From JAYRWN01 sp041917975 (GTDB lineage Bacteria > Bacteroidota > Bacteroidia > Chitinophagales > Saprospiraceae): a DNA stretch of 64,000 nucleotides. The stretch is taken from contig JAYRWN010000475.1 of assembly GCA_041917975.1 (NCBI GenBank), positions 1-64,000 on the forward strand. Direction: 5' to 3'. Each line of letters begins with the position of its first letter. Position 1 is the first letter of the stretch. The translations under genes were made by a program, and so were the position numbers. Under the pieces are notes generated by a model. It was not told the DNA's origin and ran no database searches. It was given only the letters and a program-made list of their open reading frames with translations. Shown piece by piece: positions 46,606 to 55,148 of the stretch.

Positions 46606-47652
46606 TTACGCTTTTTGTAAAGTAAAGCCAAAGGTGGAGCCCCGTTGGGGAGTACTACGTACATTAATGGTTTGTTTATGGGCTTCTATAATATGTTTAA
46701 CAATCGAAAGTCCCAACCCTGTACCACCTTCCGCCCTTGACCGGGATTTTTCAACTCGGTAAAACCGATCGAAAAGGTGAGGTAAATGATGATTGTCGAT
46801 CCCAATACCATTATCAGCAACTTCTACCAACAGGTAATTCTCCATATCATAGAAGCCTACCTTCACATAACCTGCTTCGTTGCCATATTTGATCGCATTA
46901 TTGACTAAGTTTATTAAAACTTGACGAATATTCTCCCGATCCGCTTTAACCCTAAAGGGCTGATCCGCTCCGTCTTTTAGTATTAGTCTAATTTTTTTAA
47001 CTGACGCAGCCATTTCAAGATGATCAAAGACCTCTTCAGTAAGTTGGCGAATATCAAAAATGCGCAAGTCTAAGATGTGTTTCCCCGATTCCAATCGGTT
47101 AATGAGGTCCAAGTCCTGGACCATATTTTGCAATCTTTCGACGTTTTTTGCTGCTCTGTTAAGATAATGCCGATTTATTGATTGATCCTCCAAACCACCA
47201 TCCAATAATGTATGCAGGTAGCCTTGAATATTAAAGATGGGTGTTTTTAATTCGTGTGAAATATTACCTACATAATCGCGACGATAATCCTCCAAAGCGC
47301 GCAAATACTCTATTTGGTCGCGCTGATCTTCTGCCCATTTGGCCACATCCTGCTGAACATTTTCCAGAACGTTTTCACTAAAATCAACCTTCTTTTCATC
47401 AATCGAAACTTTGGATTGCTGAATGACCTTATAGATTAGCTTAATTTTTCGATAAACAAATCGATCAAAAATAAACCGAAGGGTGAAATAGGTGGAAATA
47501 AACCCAATTAGGAAAAATGAAATCAAATACAACGTTTGACTGTAGGGTTTAAATAATGTGGTGGTAAGGAGATAGACAAAAAAAACAGTTCCAACAACTA
47601 ATATTGCGGCGATGAGAGAAACCTTTTGAAGAGATAAATTTTTGAACATCAA
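46606..47652 (-). CDS. Sensor histidine kinase (PhoR-type)
   Basis: A 348-residue kinase with two transmembrane helices (about residues 10-32 and 38-60, forming a short periplasmic loop). The dimerisation helix has YVGNISHELKTPIFNIQGYL with the phosphorylated His, and the ATPase domain has NLVNNAIKYG, ADNGIGIDNHHLPHLFDRFY and GTGLGLSIVKHIIEAH. A large periplasmic sensor is absent, so the signal may come from the membrane or an accessory protein. It overlaps the response regulator by 4 bp at its start. Confidence 0.93.
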   Translation of the reverse strand: MMFKNLSLQKVSLIAAILVVGTVFFVYLLTTTLFKPYSQTLYLISFFLIGFISTYFTLRFIFDRFVYRKIKLIYKVIQQSKVSIDEKKVDFSENVLENVQQDVAKWAEDQRDQIEYLRALEDYRRDYVGNISHELKTPIFNIQGYLHTLLDGGLEDQSINRHYLNRAAKNVERLQNMVQDLDLINRLESGKHILDLRIFDIRQLTEEVFDHLEMAASVKKIRLILKDGADQPFRVKADRENIRQVLINLVNNAIKYGNEAGYVKVGFYDMENYLLVEVADNGIGIDNHHLPHLFDRFYRVEKSRSRAEGGTGLGLSIVKHIIEAHKQTINVRSTPQRGSTFGFTLQKA

Positions 47653-48335
47653 TAATCAAATTTGTATCCGATCCCTTTTAAGGTTTTAATGTAATTATCA
47701 CCTAATTTTTCACGTAATTTGCGAATATGAACATCAATGGTGCGATTCACAACAATCACCTCCTGACCCCAAATTTTTTGTAAAATTTCTTCGCGGGAAA
47801 AGACTTTCCCGGGTTTTGATACCAATAACAATAACAACTCGAACTCTTTTTTGGCTAAATGGATTTCCTGGTCTTTCAACTTCAGTACAAGTTTTTCTTT
47901 ATCAATTACTAAGTCCCCCAATTGTAAAATATTGCCATCTAAAGATTCTTTATACTTGGGATGTCGACGTAATAAAGCCTGGATACGGCTCAGAAAAACA
48001 GCGGGTTTTATGGGCTTGGTAATAAAATCATCTGCACCACTATCCAACGCAGCAATCTGTGTAAAATCTTCACTGCGTGCCGTTAAAAATGTAATTAAAG
48101 TGTGGGCTGTTCTTTCCCTCCGACGCAGAATTTGACACACCTCTACCCCATCCATTTCAGGCATCATAATATCCAAAACGATTAAATCAAAATCACGCTG
48201 GGCGGCCAGGGCAAGAGCTTCCTTACCATTTCTTGCTAAGGTGGTTTTATACCCTCCCTTATCCAAATTATATTTTAAGAACTCTAAAATATCTTCTTCA
48301 TCATCTACCAATAATATCTCTATATCATTAAGCAT
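47649..48335 (-). CDS. Response regulator, OmpR/PhoB family
   Basis: A 228-residue regulator. The receiver domain has EILLVDDEEDILEF, the phosphorylated Asp in LIVLDIMMPEMDGVEV, LTARSE and the Lys in FITKPIKPAVF. The winged-helix output domain has KKEFELLLLLVSKPGKVFSR, ILQKIWGQEVIVVNRTIDVH and IRKLREKLGDNYIKTLKGIG. It is read before its kinase, overlapping it by 4 bp. Regulon unknown; the PhoP/PhoB-like subfamily often responds to phosphate in Bacteroidota, but no pho genes are next to it. Confidence 0.94.
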   Translation of the reverse strand: MLNDIEILLVDDEEDILEFLKYNLDKGGYKTTLARNGKEALALAAQRDFDLIVLDIMMPEMDGVEVCQILRRRERTAHTLITFLTARSEDFTQIAALDSGADDFITKPIKPAVFLSRIQALLRRHPKYKESLDGNILQLGDLVIDKEKLVLKLKDQEIHLAKKEFELLLLLVSKPGKVFSREEILQKIWGQEVIVVNRTIDVHIRKLREKLGDNYIKTLKGIGYKFDY

Positions 48336-48358
48336 ACCCGTGCGATTGTAATAAGGGG

Positions 48359-48421
48359 CAAAATTAGCTGGTGTATATATCGTGAAGTTAAAGTAAATAT
48401 TAACATTAAGTTAATTATTAA
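48359..48421 (-). promoter_or_regulatory. Promoter region of the two-component operon with TTAA repeats
   Basis: On the minus strand TAATTTTG (48359-48366) is an exact -7 match 23 bases before the ATG. Upstream of it, TTAA words occur at 48388-48391, 48400-48403, 48406-48409, 48411-48414 and 48418-48421. Such spaced direct repeats are a common form of OmpR/PhoB-family binding site, so this may be an autoregulatory operator. Confidence 0.35.
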
Positions 48422-48753
48422 TAGTCATTGTAAAACTCCATTTTCTTAGTTAAAGTATCCATGACTCGTTGATAGACTTGATCCATGTGGGCAAAATCTT
48501 TTCTTAAATTTTCCAGATTAGCGGTTATTTCTTCCACAGGTATCCCATACTTTCGGGCAATGTCTTCTTTATAAGCCACACGTAAACTATCCTGCAAATG
48601 GTTGGTTGCCCTGGAAACGGCTGCATTAGCTATATGCATATCCACCAATATTTTAACTAATTCATCATCAGGCAGATAGGGTTTCTCTGATGGAGCTTGG
48701 CACCCCAAGGCAAGCCAGATTATTACTAGATATGAACGGCTCCAAAATCCCAT
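48418..48753 (-). CDS. DUF4296 lipoprotein
   Basis: A 111-residue protein with a lipobox (LVIIWLALGC, cysteine near residue 18). The mature part has LPDDELVKILVDMHIANAAV, RKYGIPVEEITANLENL and FAHMDQVYQRVMDTL, matching the DUF4296 family of Bacteroidota. It probably lies in the outer membrane; no function is known. It is placed between SixA and the two-component operon on the same strand. Confidence 0.85.
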   Translation of the reverse strand: MGFWSRSYLVIIWLALGCQAPSEKPYLPDDELVKILVDMHIANAAVSRATNHLQDSLRVAYKEDIARKYGIPVEEITANLENLRKDFAHMDQVYQRVMDTLTKKMEFYNDY

Positions 48754-48766
48754 AAAGGCGTAATCG

Positions 48767-49270
48767 TTAGTATTCGATAAACTGTTTGGGGAAAATAAAC
48801 TCAGTCAATGTGGTGTTTCTGGTCTGAAAATCTTTCCACGATTGGGCCGATGATTCCAGGACAACCAGGCCTGTAGTAGGAATGTTATCAATGCTTTCCG
48901 GGGAAAACCAGTTAGCAAAATCGGTAAATCCAGGATTGTGTCCAAAAAGCATTACGGAAGCAAAACGATCAGGTAGGTTCGAAATTACTCTCAATATTTG
49001 TTCAGGAGTGGCATGGTATAATAAAGGTTCAATCTGACGGTGACTTTCATCCAGGTTTAGCTCATCTAAAAAAATGGCAGATGTCATTAAAGCTCGTTTG
49101 GCGTGACTGGTAACCAATAAATCCGGTAAGTCAAGCAGACGCAAGCTTTGTTTACCCATAACTTTGGCATCCCGTATACCGCGCTGCTTTAGAGGTCTAT
49201 CCAAATCAGTGATTCCAGGGATGTCCCAGGCAGATTTAGCATGTCGCACTAAGATAATTTTTCTCTTCAT
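48767..49270 (-). CDS. SixA-like phosphohistidine phosphatase
   Basis: Start chosen at 49270, giving MKRKIILVRHAKSAWDIPG directly at the catalytic RHG-like loop (RHAKS); an upstream in-frame ATG adds 17 residues. The 167-residue histidine-phosphatase fold also has PLKQRGIRDAKVMG, LLVTSHAKRALMTSAIF, IEPLLYHATPEQIL and ASVMLFGHNPGFTDFANWF, where the second catalytic His lies. SixA-type enzymes dephosphorylate histidines on His-phosphotransfer proteins. The substrate here is unknown. Confidence 0.86.
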   Translation of the reverse strand: MKRKIILVRHAKSAWDIPGITDLDRPLKQRGIRDAKVMGKQSLRLLDLPDLLVTSHAKRALMTSAIFLDELNLDESHRQIEPLLYHATPEQILRVISNLPDRFASVMLFGHNPGFTDFANWFSPESIDNIPTTGLVVLESSAQSWKDFQTRNTTLTEFIFPKQFIEY

Positions 49271-49364
49271 TGTTTCTTTATCAGACCACTCAAAGATAGG
49301 TGATGCAAAGCGCACTATCAACCAAAAGACTAATTCATCCGATGATAAACATAAATAATATGAC

Positions 49365-49372
49365 TATGTTTG
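49365..49372 (+). promoter_or_regulatory. Candidate -7 box for the SWIM operon
   Basis: TATGTTTG is an exact TAnnTTTG match, 59 bases before the ATG at 49432. No TTTG is seen at the -33 distance. Confidence 0.35.
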
Positions 49373-49431
49373 CGACAAGAGAGGATCATACTCTTTGAGA
49401 GAACCAGGAAGATTCTTTATATTTACCGGTT

Positions 49432-51081
49432 ATGACCATCAAGAGTCTTCGGGCCATTACTATTGATAATTTTGATAAACGGCTTGACCCAAACACCTTG
49501 GCAGCAGGAGAACAGTATTATGCTATGCATGACTGTGAGGTTAAAGAAGGAACTGAGCCCGAATTATATACCTTTCTATTTAATCAGGAACAGGAAAAAC
49601 TGAATGTAGAGGTCTGGTTAAAACAAGGGAAAATAAAAACTGCAGTATGCGCATGTGAAGCTTATCGAGAGCATAAATTTATATGCCTACACATAACAGC
49701 AGCGTTATTTGCACTAAAAGAAATTCAAACGGCTAAACGTATCCCTGAACTGCCGGCCATAACTGTCCCGGATTTACCCACCTTACATGTTAACCACTTA
49801 CTAAATGTTATGTCCACTCAGAACTTAGTCCATTTTATTAAACATAGTTTGAGGGACCACAAAGATCTGACTGTCTTATTAAAACTTAAATATGCACACT
49901 TATTAGTCATTGAGAATAATGATCAGAAATATGACATGATCTTACAGAGCATGTTTCGTCCATACATCAGTGGAACTCTGAATGCCAGCAGTTATAAAAA
50001 ACTAGTCAGTTGGCTGGAAGAGGGTGTGGCCATTGGCGCTGACTTGATTGTAATGGGCCAATGGAAAGAAGCGGTGTTATTGATGACGGCCATCAGCCGA
50101 AAGATCCATTATTTAGCCTATCGCAAACCCGAGTACAAATCCCTACTTTTGAAAGTCAATCACCTATGGTATGCGTCAATCAGAAAACTAGTCGGGCTAA
50201 ACCTCCCCCCGGAAGTTAAAACATTTATCCAAGAAAGACTATACCCATTAGCCACCAGTCCTCATTACCAAATGGTTCATTATGAAGAAAATGTGCACAC
50301 ATTATTGTGGACATATTTTTGGGGGAAGTCAGAACAGCAAACACATCTTGAATTTCTTAAAGAAAAAAGTCTGAATCAAACGGATTTTCGATTACAGCAT
50401 TTTATCTGTAGCTGGTACGTTTCACCCAAAGCGGCATTAGCAAGCTTAAATCCGGTGCAGTGGTCTGGAACTGAGCTAGAGTCCTTAGCGGATTACTTTC
50501 TTCATCATAAACACACAGTCGAAATTGATGAACTAGTCCAGCGTTTATTAGAGCCAGGTTTTTCGCCTTGGTTCCAGGAGAAGATTATCGATAAATTATC
50601 GGGAATCAAACACAAATATAGCCCTGATCTACTGCAAAGAATATGGCAATTCCTCTTATTAAAACCAAAACCAGACGTCGCTGTAATGGTATGGGAAAGT
50701 GGAGTTTACGGGCAATCCATGATGTTGGAATATTTCGATCAGAAAAAAATCATATCGAGAGACCGACTGGTGATCATCATCGCAACATTAGCTGAAGAAC
50801 ACGAATGGTTGGTGGACTATTGGGGTAATGAGTTTAGTCCGGCAACAATTAAACCGATATTACCCTTATTATCCACTCGGTGGACGCCGGAAGCAATTAC
50901 TGCATTGATGGACATGGTCATAACAAATTACCTGCGCGATCACTTGGGTGAACAACCCATCCGTCAAGTTAGAGAGCTTATCGATTATTTTTATCAGCGC
51001 AATACAGGACATATTGCAAAAGCACTAAAGGATGCGATCAAACTCTCTTATCCCGAAAGGCTTAGCTTACATCAACTCTAG
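49432..51081 (+). CDS. SWIM zinc-finger protein
   Basis: A 549-residue protein whose zinc finger CACEAYREHKFICLHITAAL, near residues 70-90, fits CxCx(n)CxH, the SWIM pattern, thought to bind DNA or protein. The remaining ~450 residues are mostly helical, with no helicase motifs, and match nothing I know. Small SWIM proteins often accompany SNF2 helicases or MoxR-type genes; neither is near. It is separated from rlmH by 3 bp, so they are likely co-transcribed. Confidence 0.8.
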   Translation: MTIKSLRAITIDNFDKRLDPNTLAAGEQYYAMHDCEVKEGTEPELYTFLFNQEQEKLNVEVWLKQGKIKTAVCACEAYREHKFICLHITAALFALKEIQTAKRIPELPAITVPDLPTLHVNHLLNVMSTQNLVHFIKHSLRDHKDLTVLLKLKYAHLLVIENNDQKYDMILQSMFRPYISGTLNASSYKKLVSWLEEGVAIGADLIVMGQWKEAVLLMTAISRKIHYLAYRKPEYKSLLLKVNHLWYASIRKLVGLNLPPEVKTFIQERLYPLATSPHYQMVHYEENVHTLLWTYFWGKSEQQTHLEFLKEKSLNQTDFRLQHFICSWYVSPKAALASLNPVQWSGTELESLADYFLHHKHTVEIDELVQRLLEPGFSPWFQEKIIDKLSGIKHKYSPDLLQRIWQFLLLKPKPDVAVMVWESGVYGQSMMLEYFDQKKIISRDRLVIIIATLAEEHEWLVDYWGNEFSPATIKPILPLLSTRWTPEAITALMDMVITNYLRDHLGEQPIRQVRELIDYFYQRNTGHIAKALKDAIKLSYPERLSLHQL

Positions 51082-51084
51082 GAA

Positions 51085-51558
51085 ATGAAAATAAGTATTT
51101 GGTGCATAGGTAAAACCAAAGACAATTACATCCAAGAGGGGATTAGTGTGTTATTAACTAAAAGTAAAAGGTACTGGGACATTAGTTGGGAAGAAATAGA
51201 AGGCATCAAATACAAAAGTAAAGATGTGCCATCCTTTATCCAACAAGCCGAAGAAGAAGTAATTCTTAAAAAGCTTCGCCCAAAATCCACCTTGTTATTA
51301 CTGGATGAAAATGGAAAAAGACTCGACTCGACAGGTTTTGCCAAAGAGCTTCAATCTTTTCAGGATCAACAGGGCATTCAGGATTTAGTATTTGTCATTG
51401 GCGGAGCATACGGCTTTTCGCCAGAAATAAAACAAAAAGCAACGATTTTGTGGTCCCTGTCTCCATTAACCTTCACCCACCAAATGGTCAGATTAGTCGT
51501 CCTGGAACAACTATTTAGGTCGGGAACCATCCTCAGAGGAGAAGACTATCATCATTAA
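51085..51558 (+). CDS. rlmH: 23S rRNA pseudouridine(1915) N3-methyltransferase
   Basis: A 157-residue SPOUT methyltransferase acting on m3-psi-1915 in the 50S subunit. Motifs are ISIWCIGKTKDNYIQEGI at the N-terminus, LLLLDENGKRLDS, FVIGGAYGFSPEI and the C-terminal LSPLTFTHQMVRLVVLEQLF and the terminal YHH, which forms the SAM-binding knot. Length and final residues match the family. It lies 3 bp after the SWIM gene. Confidence 0.96.
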   Translation: MKISIWCIGKTKDNYIQEGISVLLTKSKRYWDISWEEIEGIKYKSKDVPSFIQQAEEEVILKKLRPKSTLLLLDENGKRLDSTGFAKELQSFQDQQGIQDLVFVIGGAYGFSPEIKQKATILWSLSPLTFTHQMVRLVVLEQLFRSGTILRGEDYHH

Positions 51559-51584
51559 CAAGTTAAAAAATATAATTTATCCAA

Positions 51585-51962
51585 ATGGAAATAGTATATA
51601 CTGACCAAGCTCCAAAACCAGGGGGGCACTACAGTCAAGCCATCAAATCGGGATCATTACTTTTTATATCAGGACAGTTACCGATAACGCCAGCAGGCCA
51701 AAAACTGACTGGAGACATTCGTGAGCAGGTCCATCAAGTCTTGGATAACATAATTGCCATCACTGCCGCAGCCGGTGGCGACCTAACTTCACTGCTCAAA
51801 ACTACCGTTTATATTGCAGATATGACGTATTGGCCTATTGTAAATGAAATTTATCAACAAAAATTTGGCGATCATCGACCTGCCAGAGCTATAGTTCCGG
51901 TCCCTGAACTGCATTATGGTTTTGGCGTAGAGATAGAAGCTATTGCTGAACTTCCGGGATAG
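51585..51962 (+). CDS. ridA: RidA/YER057c/UK114-family deaminase
   Basis: A 125-residue RidA protein, which hydrolyses reactive enamine/imine intermediates from PLP enzymes such as serine dehydratase. The core LLFISGQLPITPAGQ, the catalytic arginine in HRPARAIVPVPEL and the end VEIEAIAEL are present. The upstream sdaA-type enzyme elsewhere in the window produces such imines. It follows rlmH after 26 bp and is followed by a hairpin. Confidence 0.93.
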   Translation: MEIVYTDQAPKPGGHYSQAIKSGSLLFISGQLPITPAGQKLTGDIREQVHQVLDNIIAITAAAGGDLTSLLKTTVYIADMTYWPIVNEIYQQKFGDHRPARAIVPVPELHYGFGVEIEAIAELPG

Positions 51963-52005
51963 CTCATCAAAACAGAGCCCTGGCTAGCCAAAAATTATAT
52001 CCTCT

Positions 52006-52025
52006 ACTCGAGTGGCGAGTTTTTC
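52006..52025 (+). terminator. Short intrinsic terminator after ridA
   Basis: ACTCG (52006-52010) pairs with CGAGT (52016-52020) around AGTGG, and a T-tract follows directly. The 5-bp stem is short, so it is a moderate-strength end of the SWIM-rlmH-ridA unit. Confidence 0.5.
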
Positions 52026-52127
52026 CAGCCTAGATAGATTGAATAATAGAATTAAATGTATATTGCCACACTTTTTAATTGATGTAAAAAAATTATGGTT
52101 TTAATCCAAAATCTCGATTTCCGATAA

Positions 52128-53525
52128 ATGAAAAACAACTACTTTGATCTCATTGATCAGACCTACTATTTCCCCCAGGAAGGCTTTGATCTTCGAGATG
52201 GTTACCTATCTTTCCATGGAGTATCCCTTAAATATTTAATAGACAAATACGGAACCCCCTTTAAACTGACTTACCTACCTCGGATTGGTGAACAAATCAA
52301 AAAAGCTAAGAATTTTTTCAACCGGGCCATCAAATCTAATAGTTACCGGGGCGAATATTATTATTGTTATTGTACCAAATGCTGTCACTTCAGTCATGTC
52401 ATAAATGAAGCATTAAAGCACGATGTGCATCTGGAGACATCCTCTTCGTTTGATATTGATTTGATTCACCGTTTGTATAGTCAAGGTAAGATTGATAAGA
52501 AGATCATTCTCATACACAATGGGTATAAGACACAAAGTTATCTGGATAAAATAATCAAACTGAGGGAAGATGGGTTTGAAAACAGCTTACCGGTCATTGA
52601 TAATCGGAGTGAGCTGGAATATTTTCTAGAGCATGTTAAAGGTCCATTAAAAATCGGACTTCGCATGGCTATTGACGAGGAACCACAATCTGCTTATTAT
52701 ACGTCTCGATTAGGTATTCGCAGTTCAGAATTGGTTTCTTTGGTTAAAGAAAAACTAAAACGCCGTAAACAAGTGGAGCTTACCATGTTACACTTTTTTG
52801 TCGATACGGGTATTAGGGACAATTTATATTATTGGGGCGAATTCAAAAAAGGATTAAAAACATTTGCAGAGTTAAAGAAAATTTGTCCCTCACTGACTAG
52901 TCTTAATATAGGAGGAGGACTGCCTATCCGCAATACTTTAGGATTTGAGTACGACTACCGATATATGATAAATGAGATCGTACGCAACATAAAAGAGGTT
53001 TGTGAAGAAGAAGGGATAGAAGAGCCGGATATTTTCACCGAGTTTGGCAAGTACACTGTAGGAGAAAGCGGGGCCACCATTTTTTCCGTCATAGAGCAGA
53101 AATTACAAAACGACACAGAGTTGTGGTATATCGTTGACAACAGTCTGATGAATACTATTCCGGACAGTTGGGGTATTTTCGAACGGTTTATATTACTCCC
53201 AGTCAATAATTGGAATAACGAATACACGCGGGTGAATATTGGAGGGATTAGTTGTGACCACTCAGATTATTACAATTCTGAATTTTTGAACCAACAGATT
53301 TTGCTCCCCCGATTTAATAAAGATGATAATGAACCTTTGTACTTAGGTTTTTTCCACACCGGGGCCTACCAAGATGCTATATCAGGGTATGGAGGAATAA
53401 AACACTGTTTGATCCCATCTCCAAAGACCATTATTATAGACCGAGATGAAAAAGGTAATTTTATTGAACATGTATTTAAGGAAGAACAAGTTCCGGAAGA
53501 GATGTTGACCATTCTCGGGTATTAA
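52128..53525 (+). CDS. Arginine decarboxylase-like PLP enzyme (fold III)
   Basis: A 465-residue fold-III decarboxylase. The PLP lysine is Lys84 in YYCYCTKCCHFS. Downstream are HLETSSSFDIDLIHR, LTSLNIGGGLPIRN with the glycine-rich phosphate loop, EFGKYTVGESGATIF and the second-site GISCDHSDYYNS, the specificity helix. The length and the C-terminal GAYQDAISGYGGIKH match the group annotated as arginine decarboxylase in Bacteroidota, distinct from SpeA (about 630 residues). It would convert arginine to agmatine, but diaminopimelate, ornithine or carboxynorspermidine decarboxylase cannot be excluded. It lies 23 bp before the DHS-like gene. Confidence 0.85.
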   Translation: MKNNYFDLIDQTYYFPQEGFDLRDGYLSFHGVSLKYLIDKYGTPFKLTYLPRIGEQIKKAKNFFNRAIKSNSYRGEYYYCYCTKCCHFSHVINEALKHDVHLETSSSFDIDLIHRLYSQGKIDKKIILIHNGYKTQSYLDKIIKLREDGFENSLPVIDNRSELEYFLEHVKGPLKIGLRMAIDEEPQSAYYTSRLGIRSSELVSLVKEKLKRRKQVELTMLHFFVDTGIRDNLYYWGEFKKGLKTFAELKKICPSLTSLNIGGGLPIRNTLGFEYDYRYMINEIVRNIKEVCEEEGIEEPDIFTEFGKYTVGESGATIFSVIEQKLQNDTELWYIVDNSLMNTIPDSWGIFERFILLPVNNWNNEYTRVNIGGISCDHSDYYNSEFLNQQILLPRFNKDDNEPLYLGFFHTGAYQDAISGYGGIKHCLIPSPKTIIIDRDEKGNFIEHVFKEEQVPEEMLTILGY

Positions 53526-53548
53526 TGTTAAACTAAAAAAGAAAACCC

Positions 53549-54523
53549 ATGCAAAAAGGTCCGGTCAGTCAATTTATCAAAAAACATTATCTCCACTTTA
53601 ATGCTGCAGCACTAGTAGAGGCCGCTGAGGCTTATGAGGAACAATTGCTGAGTGGTCATAAGATGATGATCACGTTAGCCGGAGCAATGAGTACGGCCGA
53701 ATTAGGAAAATCGTTAGCTGAAATCATCCGCCAGGACAAGGTGCACATTATTACCTGTACCGGTGCTAACCTGGAAGAGGACTTATTTAACCTAGTCGCT
53801 CATAATCATTATAAACGGATCCCAAATTACCGCGATCTGAGCCCGCAAGACGAAAAAGAGCTGGTTGAACATCATTTTAACCGCGTTACGGACACTTGCA
53901 TCCCAGAGGAGGAAGCCATGCGCCGGCTTGAAAAAGCGCTTATAAAGGTGTGGGGAGATGCTCACCGCAATGGTCATCGCCACTTTCCTTATGAATTTCT
54001 CTATCAAATCATCAGGCAAAACCTTCTTATTGAATATCATCAAATTGACCCAAAAGACAGCTGGATCATTGCCGCTTGCGAAAAAAACATCCCTATCATA
54101 GTCCCGGGGTGGGAAGATTCAACAACCGCAAACTTTTTTGCCGGCCATTGTATAGAAAAGAGATTTTCTCCACAAATAGTAAAAACCGGGATAGAATACA
54201 TGATGTTTTTGGCCACCTGGTATCAGGAGAATGCCGGTGATAAAGGAGTTGGTTTTTTTCAAATCGGTGGCGGTATTGCAGGGGATTTTCCCATTTGTGT
54301 AGTGCCTATGCTACACCAGGATCTGGGCTTAGATCAAGTGCCCTACTGGTCCTATTTTTGTCAGATCAGTGACTCTACCACGAGCTATGGATCTTATTCA
54401 GGAGCAGTTCCTAACGAAAAAATAACCTGGGGAAAACTTAATGTTGATACCCCTAAATTTATCATTGAATCCGATGCTACGATAGTTGCTCCTCTAATCT
54501 TCGCTTATTTGCTAGGCTGGTGA
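53549..54523 (+). CDS. Deoxyhypusine synthase-like protein
   Basis: A 324-residue member of the DHS family. The nucleotide-binding core has LAGAMSTAELGKSLAEII and ITCTGANLEEDLFNL. The catalytic segment EKITWGK (Glu290, Trp294, Lys296) parallels human DHS Glu323, Trp327, Lys329. However, the position of human His288 is Asp246 (GGGIAGD) and that of Asp316 is Tyr283. Bacteria lack eIF5A, so the natural reaction is unlikely to be protein deoxyhypusine synthesis. It probably uses the same NAD-dependent chemistry on an agmatine- or putrescine-derived amine. Residue correspondences are read by eye from memory. Confidence 0.88.
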   Translation: MQKGPVSQFIKKHYLHFNAAALVEAAEAYEEQLLSGHKMMITLAGAMSTAELGKSLAEIIRQDKVHIITCTGANLEEDLFNLVAHNHYKRIPNYRDLSPQDEKELVEHHFNRVTDTCIPEEEAMRRLEKALIKVWGDAHRNGHRHFPYEFLYQIIRQNLLIEYHQIDPKDSWIIAACEKNIPIIVPGWEDSTTANFFAGHCIEKRFSPQIVKTGIEYMMFLATWYQENAGDKGVGFFQIGGGIAGDFPICVVPMLHQDLGLDQVPYWSYFCQISDSTTSYGSYSGAVPNEKITWGKLNVDTPKFIIESDATIVAPLIFAYLLGW

Positions 54524-54540
54524 TGAGATTATTTTAATTT

Positions 54541-54574
54541 AAAAAAAAAGCCGGTTTTTTACCAGCTTTTATTT
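54541..54574. terminator. Bidirectional intrinsic terminator
   Basis: An A-run (54541-54549) and a T-run flank a hairpin of GCCGGT with ACCAGC (one C/A mismatch) and a loop of T bases. It serves both the convergent DHS-like gene and the DksA-like gene. Confidence 0.65.
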
Positions 54575-54591
54575 CTTAAAATATCTTAATC

Positions 54592-55038
54592 TTAGTAATC
54601 TTCATCAGATTCAGGTGTAGTGGAGGTAGGAATCTCATGACGGGTAATGGTAGGCTCATCCTCTGACTTTTGATTTAACTTAGCTTCAACACTTTTGGTA
54701 GCATGAGGCACAGCCAACAACCTTTTCTTGTCAATTAGTTTTCCGGTAATTACGCAGACTCCGTAGGTTTTATTTTTGATACGCACTAAAGCATTATCCA
54801 GGTCCTGAATATACTTTTTTTGGCGAATAATCATATTGTTCAGGTACTCCAGTTCATTGTTGGTCTCCGTATCATCCATCCAATCTCCACCAAATTCATC
54901 ATAATTATTTTCAGTAACTTCTATTAGCTGACTCTCAAGGCCTTGCAGATTTTCCTTAGCTAGTTCGTGTTTTTGGTCAATAATTTTTTTGAATTCAACC
55001 AGTTCTTCATCTGAATATCTAGTAATTGAATGTTCCAT
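54592..55038 (-). CDS. TraR/DksA-family protein lacking most zinc cysteines
   Basis: Start chosen at ATG 55038 (MEHSITRYSDEELVEFKKII); a TTG 18 bases upstream is the alternative. The 148-residue protein has a helical coiled coil with ELEYLNNMIIRQKKYIQDLD and the C-terminal YGVCVITGKLIDKKRLLAVP and HATKSVEAKLN. The DksA-type finger has four cysteines; only one remains here, as in other Bacteroidota members. It probably binds RNA polymerase's secondary channel, but how it behaves is not shown. Confidence 0.85.
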   Translation of the reverse strand: MEHSITRYSDEELVEFKKIIDQKHELAKENLQGLESQLIEVTENNYDEFGGDWMDDTETNNELEYLNNMIIRQKKYIQDLDNALVRIKNKTYGVCVITGKLIDKKRLLAVPHATKSVEAKLNQKSEDEPTITRHEIPTSTTPESDEDY

Positions 55039-55148
55039 GTCAAAAAATTTTGGCAAAATTATTAAATAAATTAAACAAGCAAACGAAAAAAATATTTTTA
55101 AATAAAAATATTAATACAAATCACTATTAGTCAATATTTTATATATAA

